A stretch of 64,000 nucleotides of DNA from M0108 sp044228795 (GTDB taxonomy: Bacteria > Pseudomonadota > Gammaproteobacteria > Chromatiales > Chromatiaceae). A model generated the notes under the pieces. That model made no database searches and was not told the DNA's origin. It saw nothing but the letters and a program-made list of their open reading frames with translations. Of the stretch, positions 24,531 to 32,628 are shown piece after piece (position 1 is the first letter of the stretch; each line of letters begins with the position of its first letter). Made by a program: the position numbers and the translations under genes. The stretch lies in contig JBGAUE010000004.1 in assembly GCA_044228795.1 (NCBI GenBank), positions 124,001 through 188,000 on the forward strand, in the 5' to 3' direction.

Positions 24531-25301
24531 ATGCTCATCGACTGGTTCACCGTCGGGGCGCAGTTGCTCAACTTTCTCATCCTGGTGTGGCTGCTGAAGC
24601 ACTTTCTCTACCGGCCCATCCTCGATGCCATCGACGCGCGGGAAAAACGCATCGCGGACGAACTCGCGGACGCCGATGCGAAGAAGGCGGAAGCGAAACA
24701 GGAGCGCGACGAGTTCCAGCACAAGAACGAGGCCTTCGAGCAACAGCGCTCTGCGCTCATGACCCAGGCCACCGAAGCGGCTGCGACCGAACGACAACGG
24801 CTGCTGGACGAAGCGCGCCAGGCGGCTGAGGCCTTGAGCGCCAAGCGCCAGGAGACCCTGCGCAACGAGGCCCAGAGCCTCAAGCAGGCCATCGGCCAGC
24901 GGACACGACAGGAGGTGTTTGCCATCGCCCGCAAGGCGCTGAGCGATCTCGCCTCGGCCAGTCTGGAAGAAGGCATAACGGAGGCGTTCCTGCGCCGCCT
25001 GCAGGAACTGGACGAGCCGGCCAGAAACAGTCTTGGCGAGTCGCTCAGGACGGCATCCGAGCCCGCGTTGGTACGCAGTGCCTTCGATCTGCCTGCACCG
25101 CAGAGGGCGGCAATACAAGACGCGCTCAACCGGACCTTCTCGGCGGACATCGCCCTGCGCTTCGAGACGGCGCCGGAGCCGATCGGCGGCATCGAACTGA
25201 CCACCAACGGCCAAAAGGTGGCGTGGAGCATCGACGGTTACCTGGCATCGCTCGAACACAGTGTCGATGAACTGGTGAAAGCACGCGCCAAACAGCCATG
25301 A
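24531..25301 (+). CDS. atpF: N-type ATPase subunit b with delta-like C-terminus
   Basis: This 256-residue protein is longer than a normal b subunit (about 160). It has one N-terminal membrane helix (FTVGAQLLNFLILVWLLKHFLYRPIL), a long charged helix (residues 35-130, rich in Ala/Glu/Lys/Arg) and a C-terminal domain of about 110 residues ending in EPIGGIELTTNGQKVAWSID, which resembles the delta/OSCP C-terminal motif. N-ATPase operons lack atpH (delta), and this fused domain probably substitutes for it. It starts 2 bp after atpE and overlaps atpA by 4 bp. Confidence 0.93.
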   Translation: MLIDWFTVGAQLLNFLILVWLLKHFLYRPILDAIDAREKRIADELADADAKKAEAKQERDEFQHKNEAFEQQRSALMTQATEAAATERQRLLDEARQAAEALSAKRQETLRNEAQSLKQAIGQRTRQEVFAIARKALSDLASASLEEGITEAFLRRLQELDEPARNSLGESLRTASEPALVRSAFDLPAPQRAAIQDALNRTFSADIALRFETAPEPIGGIELTTNGQKVAWSIDGYLASLEHSVDELVKARAKQP

Positions 25302-26890
25302 CCACCGCGCCCACCCCTGTGCCCACTCCGGCACCCGATAGCCTCCAGGACGTCTTTGACAGTGCCTTCGCCGACCTGAGCCAGGCGCGCGAGGCCTACT
25401 CAGCGCAGCTACGGCCGCGCGAAGTTGGCACCCTCGTCAGCGTCTCCACCGGCATCGCCAAGGTTGCCGGCCTGCCCGGTGTGGGCTTCGAGGAGGTGTT
25501 GCGGTTTCCCGGTGACCTCTACGGCATTGCCTTTAACGTCGATGCTGACGAAATCGGTGTTGTCCTGCTCGGCGATTACTGGCGTTTGCAGGCCGGCGAC
25601 GAAGTTGTGCGCATGGGCCATGTGGTGGACGTGCCGGTGGGGGAGGGCTTGATCGGACGCATCATCGACCCGATGGGGCGGCCTTTGGATGGCCAAGGCC
25701 CGGTGGCCTCCAGCGCGCGCCTGCCCATCGAGCGCCCGGCCGCGGCTATCATGGACCGTGCGCCGGTCACCGTGCCCTTGCAGACCGGTATCAAGGTCAT
25801 CGATGCGCTCATCCCGGTCGGGCGCGGCCAGCGCGAGTTGATCCTCGGCGACCGCCAGACCGGCAAGACTGCGGTGGCACTCGACACCATCGTCAACCAG
25901 CGCGATAAAAACGTGCTGTGCGTCTATTGCGCCATCGGCCAGCGCGCCTCCGGCATGGCCAAGGTCATCGCCCGCCTGCGCGAAAAGGGTGCTATGGATT
26001 ACACCCTGGTTGTGGTCACCGAGGGCAACGACCCTCCCGGCCTGGCATACATCGCGCCCTACGCCGCGACCAGTATTGCCGAACACTTCATGGAACAGGG
26101 TCGCGACGTGCTGATCGTCTATGACGACCTCACCCACCACGCCCGCGCCTATCGCGAGCTATCGCTGCTGCTGCGCCGGCCGCCCGGGCGCGAGGCCTTC
26201 CCTGGCGACATCTTCTACATCCACTCGCGCCTGCTGGAGCGTGCCACCCATCTGCGCCCGGAACTCGGCGGCGGCTCCCTGACCGCCCTGCCCATCATCG
26301 AAACCGAGGCGCAGAACCTGTCCGCCTACATTCCGACCAACCTGATCTCCATCACCGACGGGCAGATCTACCTGTCGCCGTCGCTGTTCGAGCTGGGGGT
26401 GCTGCCCGCGGTGGATGTTGGCCAATCGGTCTCCCGCGTCGGCGGCAAGGCCCAGCGCATCGCCTATCGCACGGTGGCGGGGGACCTCAAGCTCGCCTAC
26501 GCACAGTTCGAGGAGCTGGAGACCTTCTCCCGCTTTGGCGCCCGTCTGGATGAAGAGACCCGCAAGACCATCGAGCACGGGCGGCGCATCCGTGCCTGCC
26601 TCAAGCAGCCGGAATTCACCCCGGTCTCCGTTACCGCCCAGATCGCCATCCTGCTGTCTTTGACCGAGCGGCTCTTCGACCCGGTGCCGATGGCACGGAT
26701 GACGGAGGCCGAGCAGGCCGTGCGCGCGGCGGCGACGGCGATCCCGGCGCAGGTAGTTGGGCGTTTCGACAGCGCCGAAGGGCTGAGCGACGCGGATCGG
26801 GCCCTTATCGTCCGAATCGCCCGTGACGCGCTCGAACCCTTCCAGCTCAAGCCGGAGGCCGGGTCCGAACCCGGGACCGGGGAGGAATGA
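25298..26890 (+). CDS. atpA: N-type ATPase alpha subunit
   Basis: This is the non-catalytic nucleotide-binding subunit of the head. The 530-residue protein has the P-loop GDRQTGKT (about 184-191), the preceding VIDALIPVGRGQRELI, IVYDDLTHHARAYRELSLLLRRPPGREA, and the alpha signature around PAVDVGQSVSRVGGKAQ. The N-terminus has a Pro/Thr-rich leader (TTAPTPVPTPAPDS), unlike the housekeeping subunit. It overlaps both neighbours by 4 bp (ATGA), consistent with one polycistronic mRNA. Confidence 0.95.
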   Translation: MTTAPTPVPTPAPDSLQDVFDSAFADLSQAREAYSAQLRPREVGTLVSVSTGIAKVAGLPGVGFEEVLRFPGDLYGIAFNVDADEIGVVLLGDYWRLQAGDEVVRMGHVVDVPVGEGLIGRIIDPMGRPLDGQGPVASSARLPIERPAAAIMDRAPVTVPLQTGIKVIDALIPVGRGQRELILGDRQTGKTAVALDTIVNQRDKNVLCVYCAIGQRASGMAKVIARLREKGAMDYTLVVVTEGNDPPGLAYIAPYAATSIAEHFMEQGRDVLIVYDDLTHHARAYRELSLLLRRPPGREAFPGDIFYIHSRLLERATHLRPELGGGSLTALPIIETEAQNLSAYIPTNLISITDGQIYLSPSLFELGVLPAVDVGQSVSRVGGKAQRIAYRTVAGDLKLAYAQFEELETFSRFGARLDEETRKTIEHGRRIRACLKQPEFTPVSVTAQIAILLSLTERLFDPVPMARMTEAEQAVRAAATAIPAQVVGRFDSAEGLSDADRALIVRIARDALEPFQLKPEAGSEPGTGEE

Positions 26891-27771
26891 GCGACACCAC
26901 CGCCAGCCTGCGGCGCAAGATCGACAGCGCCGGCGATCTCCGCTCCGTGGTCCGCACCATGAAGGCCCTGGCCGCCTCGAACATCGGCCAATACGAGCAG
27001 TCGGTGCGCGCCCTGGCCGGCTATGCCCGCAGCGTGGAGCTGGGTTTGAGCATCTGTTTCCGAAAAAGCGGGGCGGCAGCGCCGACCGGGATCAAGATTC
27101 GGCCCGAGGCGGTGGTCCTGCGCGCGGTGGTCTTCGGCTCGGACCAGGGGCTGGTGGGCCGTTTCAACGATCGGGTGGCCGATTTTGCCCTCAAAGCCCT
27201 CGCGGCCCTGCCCGGCACACCTCGGATCTGGGCGGTCGGCGAGCGCGTCCATGCCCGCCTGGCGGACGCGGGTCTGCCGTTGGCTGGGCTCTTCACCGTG
27301 CCCAACTCCGTCCAGGCCATTACCCCGCTGGTCGGACAGATCCTCGTGGAGAACGAGACGCGCCCCGACCCGGGCGCCATCACCGAGCTCCACCTCTTCT
27401 ACAACCGCCCCACCTCGGGCGCGATCTATGAGCCGATCCAGCAGCGGCTGTTACCCCTGGATCAAACCTGGCGCCGCGAGCTCACCGAAGCGCCTTGGCC
27501 GACGCAGAACCTGCCCGAGATCGTGGGCGGGGACGACATCACCTTGCGGGCGCTCATCCGCGAGTATCTCTTTGTGTCGCTGTTCCGGGCCTGCGCCGAG
27601 TCCCTCGCAAGCGAAAACGCCAGCCGCCTGGCGGCGATGCAGCGCGCCGATAAGAACATCGACGAGCTGCTGGAAGACCTGAACGGGACCTTCCACCGTT
27701 TGCGCCAAAGCGGCATCGACGAAGAACTGTTCGACGTGATTTCTGGCTTCGAGGCATTGGCTGGGTCTTGA
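26887..27771 (+). CDS. atpG: N-type ATPase gamma subunit
   Basis: Gamma is the central shaft. The 294-residue protein keeps the N-terminal coiled-coil helix with TASLRRKIDSAGDLRSVVRTMKAL and the C-terminal helix ASENASRLAAMQRADKNIDELLEDL. The middle Rossmann-like part (AVVFGSDQGLVGRFN) is divergent but recognisable. It is the last gene of the N-ATPase operon; no delta gene is present. A short ribosome-binding site and 15-codon frame follow. Confidence 0.93.
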   Translation: MSDTTASLRRKIDSAGDLRSVVRTMKALAASNIGQYEQSVRALAGYARSVELGLSICFRKSGAAAPTGIKIRPEAVVLRAVVFGSDQGLVGRFNDRVADFALKALAALPGTPRIWAVGERVHARLADAGLPLAGLFTVPNSVQAITPLVGQILVENETRPDPGAITELHLFYNRPTSGAIYEPIQQRLLPLDQTWRRELTEAPWPTQNLPEIVGGDDITLRALIREYLFVSLFRACAESLASENASRLAAMQRADKNIDELLEDLNGTFHRLRQSGIDEELFDVISGFEALAGS

Positions 27772-28046
27772 CGACGACCGGGAGGACCGAGATGAAGATC
27801 AAAGCGAAAGGTCTGATGCAGAAAGGCTCGGCCAGTTGACCCACGTTTGTCTGGCTGGTTCTCATGGAGAGAGGAAAGAGCCTCGGAGCACTGCGCCAGA
27901 CCAAGGGCGGGCTCCTTACGTACGAGCGCCCCATCGACAAGCACGGCCAGGACATGCCGGAACTGGCGGATAGTCTTGGATCTGATCGCAGGCAAATCGT
28001 GAACCGTTGCAAACGCCGCCGCTGGACAGGCCCGGAGGCATCTTGA
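27772..28046. other. gap after the N-ATPase operon with a 15-codon frame
   Basis: This 275-bp gap lies between atpG and the antiporter fragment. A frame at 27792-27839 begins MKIKAKGLMQK, has a good GGGAGG box at 27780-27785, and stops after 15 residues; it could be the severed start of a lost gene. A 60-codon open frame at 27864-28046 has no recognisable features. The gap therefore looks like deletion debris rather than functional spacer. Confidence 0.4.
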
Positions 28047-28796
28047 CCTTCTTTTCCCGAGTCAGCGTCCGTTGGAATTGCTGGTAGTGGCACAAAGGCG
28101 CCTCTCTCGATTGACGTCAGTGCGGTGGGCTTGCTGCTGCTGAAGGAAGTGGGGGGAGCCCCGGTGCTGGGGCTGGCGGCGGGAATCGTGACCTACCGGA
28201 TGCTCAAGCGGGTCGACAACTACCAGGTGGAAGTCCTGCTCACGATTGCCCTGGTTATGGGGCTCTACTCCATGGCGGACGCCTTGCACCTTTCTGCCCC
28301 AATTGCCGTCGTGGTCGCGGGGCTGTTTGTGGGCAATCAGGGGCGAACATTCGCCATGACGGAAAAGACGCGGGAACACGTCGACACCTTCTGGGAGTTG
28401 GTCGACGAAATTCTTAACGTCGTTCTCTTTCTCTTGATCGGCCTTGAGCTTCTTGTGCTCCCAATCGAACGTGGGTGGCTGGTAGCCAGTATCCTCGCAA
28501 TTCCCATTGTGTTGACGGCCCGCTGGCTAAGTGTCGCTGGAATCATCGGGCCGCTCAGTTGGGTAACAGCGCAGTCGAAAGGAGCGATTCCAATCCTCAC
28601 CTGGGGCGGATTGCGCGGCGGCATCTCGGTAGCCATGGCGCTGTCGATCCCACCTAATGACTCGCGCAATCTGGTGCTGACCCTCACCTACTTTGTGGTG
28701 GTGTTCTCGATCCTTGTCCAGATCTTGACAGTGGGCCGGGTGATCCGGATGAACGGCTACCCACAGGCGACCCCGCAGTCTTCTGCAGGGCGGTGA
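28047..28796 (+). pseudogene. CPA1-type Na+/H+ antiporter, C-terminal half
   Basis: The open frame encodes the second half of an NhaP-type cation/proton antiporter: VGLLLLKEVGGAPVLGLAAGIVTYRML, YQVEVLLTIALVMGLYSMADAL, SAPIAVVVAGLFVGNQG, LLIGLELLVLP and the conserved TWGGLRGGISVAMALSIP near the end. Roughly the first 150-180 residues, including the ion-binding Asn-Asp pair of the family, are missing, and a TGA at 28044 closes the frame upstream. A GTG at 28125 could in principle start a truncated protein, but it has no clear ribosome-binding site. It is best read as a decayed gene. Its place beside an ion-pumping ATPase is suggestive. Confidence 0.83.
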
Positions 28797-28889
28797 TGCC
28801 GTCGCGGACATGATCCGGACGACAAGAGCTCGAAAGGAGGCCGTCGCGAGGCGCCTGCCCATAGCGCAAATATCAGAGAGGAAGTAACC

Positions 28890-28964
28890 ATGCTTATGAC
28901 CTTTTCTTGCCCAGCCTACGCAAACATTACGATGTTCGGCGACGCGGCAGTGCGGTACGCGTAG
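28890..28964 (+). pseudogene. DUF1840-like gene start, truncated
   Basis: A frame of 24 codons with a GAGAGGAAG ribosome-binding box encodes MLMTFSCPAYANITMFGDAA and then ends at TAG. The beginning resembles the first strand of DUF1840 proteins (M-L-x-T-F...ITMFGDVA), which are normally about 100 residues. The rest of the family sequence is not visible downstream in any frame I checked. The match is short, so the call is tentative. Confidence 0.45.
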
Positions 28965-29089
28965 TTCCCAGGAGACCCAGGCCGCCGAAAAGCGCTTGCG
29001 TGCCGGCCTGACCTCACCCATATTCCTAGGCAGTCACCGGGCCTTGGCGCGGTGCCATCCGATCAACCCCTGACCTGGAGTCATACCCC

Positions 29090-29389
29090 ATGGCGAACGA
29101 AGGCTATCACGAACCTGTCACGGAACTTTCCGAGGCTACCCGCGACATGCATCGCGCCATCATCTCTCTGATGGAGGAACTGGAGGCCGTTGATTGGTAC
29201 AACCAGCGCGTGGATGCCTGCACGGACAGCGAACTTCAGGCCATCCTGGCCCACAACCGCGACGAGGAAAAGGAACACGCCGCTATGGTGTTGGAGTGGA
29301 TCCGGCGTCAGGACCCAGCCTTTGATCACGAATTGCGCGATTACCTTTTCTCTGACAAGCCCATCGCTCACAAGCAGGTGGGGCATTAG
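29090..29389 (+). CDS. encapsulated-ferritin-like protein (EncFtn), orphan
   Basis: The 99-residue protein matches EncFtn, a two-helix ferritin-like ferroxidase that forms annular decamers and normally sits inside encapsulin shells. Residues matching the Rhodospirillum rubrum metal site are E30, W36, Y37, E60 and H63 (LMEELEAVDWYNQR; HNRDEEKEHAAMV), shifted by two positions. It ends KPIAHKQVGH and lacks the C-terminal extension with the LTVGSL-type shell-targeting peptide. No encapsulin gene lies on either side: upstream are gene fragments and downstream is a convergent M1-like peptidase. It may act unencapsulated, load a shell encoded elsewhere, or be a 3'-truncated copy. Confidence 0.88.
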   Translation: MANEGYHEPVTELSEATRDMHRAIISLMEELEAVDWYNQRVDACTDSELQAILAHNRDEEKEHAAMVLEWIRRQDPAFDHELRDYLFSDKPIAHKQVGH

Positions 29390-29402
29390 GCCCCGGTTGC
29401 GG

Positions 29403-31607
29403 TTACTCGCCGGCCGCGGTTGGAGATACGGGGGTGGCAACCGGGGTCGTCCCGAAGGCCGGTGCTGACGGGGTGCCAGAGTCCCTGTCCGCGGGGTGCG
29501 CCTCCGCTGTCCCCGCAGTGAGGGCGGGTGCCACGACCAGCGCCAGGGCTGGCCGCTCCGCCGTGAACCAGACCTGAAGCCGGGACTCTCCCGCTGGCCA
29601 CTGGCCCTTGAGTTGATTGATGGGTTCGCTTCCGGTGAAGGCGAGGTAACCGTACTTGCCATAATGGGGCAGCTTGCGCGCCAGGCCCGTAAGGGCTGCG
29701 GGGTTGAGGGTGGCGATCAGGCCCAGGGGGCGGCCTGCCACCTCCCGGACCAGGGCCAGGCTGAGGTCATCGCCCGCCAGGCTCTCTCCCGACAACTCCA
29801 GACGGTGCGACTCGCGATCCAGGCCAATGGGCTGGGCCGTCAGGGCGGTCATAAAGCGATTCCGCCACCCCAGCAGCCAGATGGGCCTGTCTTCGGGCAG
29901 CCGATCGAGGGCGTCATCCTTCACCACTTCCCAGCCTGGGGCGTCCTTCGTCCAACTCTCAGCGAGTTGGAGATAGCCGGTGGCCAGCGCCTCAGTTTCC
30001 GCCGTGGGCAAGACGATGAGGCCACGCGCGGCGCCGAGTAGCCGGCTCAGGCTGGGCGGGTTTTCCCCGGGTGCTAGTCGGCGGAAGAGGTCGAAATCGG
30101 GGTCCAGGGCCAGGCGGAGGGGCGGCGTGGGTAGCTCAATCAGGAATTCGGTGGCACGCCCGTCCAGGGGGATACGTTGCTGGATCAGGCTGCCATCCTT
30201 CAGGTGAACCAGCAGGGGGACGGTCAGGGGGAAGGGGGCTTCGGGTTGGGTCTGTTCCAGTCGCCCCCGGAGTTGGAAGCCGCTGGCGGCGGGTTCCAGG
30301 GTCACCTCGGTCAGGGCCAGGTCCGGCGCCCCGACGCGCTGGGTCCAGGGCGCGAAAAAGCCCTTCAGATCCCGGCCGCTGGCCTGCTCGAAGGCGATTC
30401 TGAGCTGGTCGTACCCGGCCGTACGGAAGCGGTTTTCGCGGTAAAAGGCTTGCAGGCCCGCACGAAAGGCGGCGTCGCCCAAGTCGTGGCGCAGCATGTG
30501 GAATAGCATCAGGCTCTTGCCATAGCCGATGGCCTGGGAGGCTGAGCCGTGGCGGCCCTGAAAGGCGGTGAGGGGGAAATCCTCGCCCGCTCCTACATAG
30601 TCCGCATAGGCCTGGAGACTGTCGCGGCGGTAGGCAGCCCCCTGGCCCTCCCGCTCCTTGAACAGATGGTCCGCCAGATAGGCCGTCAGGCCCTCGCTCC
30701 AGTTGCCCGTCTCATAATCGATGAAGACGCTGTTGCCCCACCAGTTGTGGAGAATCTCGTGGGGATAGGAACTCTTGAGAATGAAGGGCAGACGCAGAAC
30801 CTGAGAACCCAGCAGGGTGAAGGAGGGCATGCCGTAGCCCGTCTCCCAGAAATTTTCTACCAGGGCAAACTTGGCGTAGGGATAGGGGCCGATGAGGTCG
30901 CTGTAGAAGGCCAGGTATTCCGCCGTGGCGTCAAGATAGCGCTGGGCTAGTTCAGGCTCCGGGTTGCGCAGATAGACCTGGGCCTCGCCCCGGGCCGTCG
31001 GCTGGGTATAGGTGACGAAGGGGGCGGCGATGAGGTAGATGTCATCCTGGGGCTGGTCTTCGCGCCAGCTCACGCGGGCGCCCTCGGTGGTCGCCACGCG
31101 GTTGGGTCCCGCGCCCTGGGCGACGGCGATCCAGTCGGCAGGCAGGGTCACTTGGAGTGAAAAGTGCTGCAGGCTGTCCGTGAAGCGAGGATACCAGCCG
31201 CTATTGCCGTCCAGGACCACCCCGTCCGGGCTGATGATGCCACGGGTCCACTGCCGGGAGCGGCCCATGCCTTCCTCGGCCGTTTGCAATTCGCCCTGTA
31301 GGGGGCCGGCGTAGACCAGGGTGATGGGCCCGGACCCTTGCGGGCGCAGGCGAAAGACCTCCCTGTCGTCCCGGGAGCCGAGGGTGTCGAGGTGCGCATC
31401 CCCGGCCAAAACCTGGGGATTCAGGCCCTGGTGTAAGACGAAGGTCCACTCGTCCTGGCCTCCCGGCAGGCTCAGGGTATCCCTAACCGCCAGGGTTCCC
31501 TGGGCCGGGGTCAGGTGCACCTCGATGTCATGGCTGATCAGGGGTTGGGCCTGTAGGCCCATGCCTGTCATCAGGAGCAGCGTCAGAACAAGCCATCTAG
31601 GCGACAT
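29403..31607 (-). CDS. M1-like metallopeptidase, secreted
   Basis: The 734-residue protein begins with a signal sequence (SPRWLVLTLLLMTGMGLQA, cleavage near residue 20). The peptidase domain has the zinc motif HEILH (283-287) and a downstream glutamate E305 in GNWSEGLTAY, 17 residues after the second His rather than the usual 18. The exopeptidase motif GxMEN of classical M1 enzymes is replaced by GYGMPSF, so aminopeptidase specificity is uncertain. The C-terminal 250 residues form a separate region with no recognised motif. The start at 31607 has a GGGAGA box; an upstream ATG at 31640 is less likely. It is convergent with the EncFtn gene. Confidence 0.85.
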   Translation of the reverse strand: MSPRWLVLTLLLMTGMGLQAQPLISHDIEVHLTPAQGTLAVRDTLSLPGGQDEWTFVLHQGLNPQVLAGDAHLDTLGSRDDREVFRLRPQGSGPITLVYAGPLQGELQTAEEGMGRSRQWTRGIISPDGVVLDGNSGWYPRFTDSLQHFSLQVTLPADWIAVAQGAGPNRVATTEGARVSWREDQPQDDIYLIAAPFVTYTQPTARGEAQVYLRNPEPELAQRYLDATAEYLAFYSDLIGPYPYAKFALVENFWETGYGMPSFTLLGSQVLRLPFILKSSYPHEILHNWWGNSVFIDYETGNWSEGLTAYLADHLFKEREGQGAAYRRDSLQAYADYVGAGEDFPLTAFQGRHGSASQAIGYGKSLMLFHMLRHDLGDAAFRAGLQAFYRENRFRTAGYDQLRIAFEQASGRDLKGFFAPWTQRVGAPDLALTEVTLEPAASGFQLRGRLEQTQPEAPFPLTVPLLVHLKDGSLIQQRIPLDGRATEFLIELPTPPLRLALDPDFDLFRRLAPGENPPSLSRLLGAARGLIVLPTAETEALATGYLQLAESWTKDAPGWEVVKDDALDRLPEDRPIWLLGWRNRFMTALTAQPIGLDRESHRLELSGESLAGDDLSLALVREVAGRPLGLIATLNPAALTGLARKLPHYGKYGYLAFTGSEPINQLKGQWPAGESRLQVWFTAERPALALVVAPALTAGTAEAHPADRDSGTPSAPAFGTTPVATPVSPTAAGE

Positions 31608-31746
31608 GGGCTCTCCCGGGGTGATCCAGTGATGATTCAAGACGGTGGCTTTACTACCATGGTGAAGACGGGAATCGCACCTTCGGCCAATCAGGCCTGG
31701 CCAGTTCGAGGCACGGCCTGGCTGGGGGGAAGGGGAGGGGGGAGGG

Positions 31747-32454
31747 CTATAATTTGCCGAGTACCCTCATGGCTTGTGCCTCGCAGCCCTGTTTGATCAT
31801 CCAGGCGGCTAGTGACGCTGGATTGGTTGGCGTATTCGCTGCCTTGTGTACCAGCAGGCTGATGGGCTTATCGCCCCGTTGCAACCGATAGCGCTTGCCA
31901 TCCTCGAAATAGCGGGCCGGAACCGGCAACTCGGCCTGACGGGCGGGCCAGGTGAAGGTGCCGAGGGTGGCGCCTTGTTCGTCAACCAGGATGACTTCTT
32001 CCGATTTGGCGATCTTGTCGCGTAACAACACCACCGGATCGCTAATCAGGCAGTGCTCGCCCGAGTTGTCCACAGCAATGGGGTCCGGCGACGCATCGTC
32101 TCCATCAAAGCCCCTCATCACCCCTAACGTCGAGGTGGATTGCCGGTGTCCCTGTAGCAGGCTGGCGATCGCGGTCAGGTTGTTGGTCTTGGCGCCCTTG
32201 TCACCACCGCTTTCTGGTACGCCTCCATAGGGGCCTGTCAGCTTGAGGGTTTTGCCATCCTCCGCCAGCAGGGTCAATTGGGCACCCTCACCCAATTTTA
32301 CCGGAGTCTTGTCATCCAGTATGGCTCCGGCTTTATAGGGGGCTCCTTCGGCACTGACCACGACCCATTGTGCCGCCACGGCCAGGGATGACCCTGACAG
32401 CAGGACCCCACCCGCGAGCATCCTAAAAATTATCCGTTGCCAATCATAGCTCAT
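31747..32454 (-). CDS. exported protein of unknown function, divergent from the cyclase
   Basis: The 235-residue protein has an N-terminal hydrophobic signal (residues about 11-28, ending VAAQ). The first part (VVVSAEGAPYKAGAILDDKTPVKLGEGAQLTLL) weakly resembles a FecR-type beta domain. Two cysteines (EHCLISD and KQGCEAQ) could form a disulfide. I do not recognise a named family. It is transcribed divergently from the CHASE2 cyclase with 174 bp between them, and small exported or FecR-like proteins often accompany CHASE2 cyclase genes, so it may supply or modulate the periplasmic signal (inference). Confidence 0.7.
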   Translation of the reverse strand: MSYDWQRIIFRMLAGGVLLSGSSLAVAAQWVVVSAEGAPYKAGAILDDKTPVKLGEGAQLTLLAEDGKTLKLTGPYGGVPESGGDKGAKTNNLTAIASLLQGHRQSTSTLGVMRGFDGDDASPDPIAVDNSGEHCLISDPVVLLRDKIAKSEEVILVDEQGATLGTFTWPARQAELPVPARYFEDGKRYRLQRGDKPISLLVHKAANTPTNPASLAAWMIKQGCEAQAMRVLGKL

Positions 32455-32628
32455 GGTGCCCTTGCTCCCGTTTACGCATTACCGATCCGAGCGGTCCTCG
32501 AAAAATGTTGGGAAAATATACCGCGACTAACTCGTATCATGCCGACATCGTCAACTTTTCGCTAGAGAGCCACGGGGCCACGGGGCCATGAGGTATTCGA
32601 TCCGCCAGGTATTGTCGAGGTACGCACC

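Noticed and set aside
27864..28046. 60-codon frame after the N-ATPase operon
   Set aside because: No family signature and no hydrophobic or structured pattern; it lies in deletion debris before the antiporter fragment.
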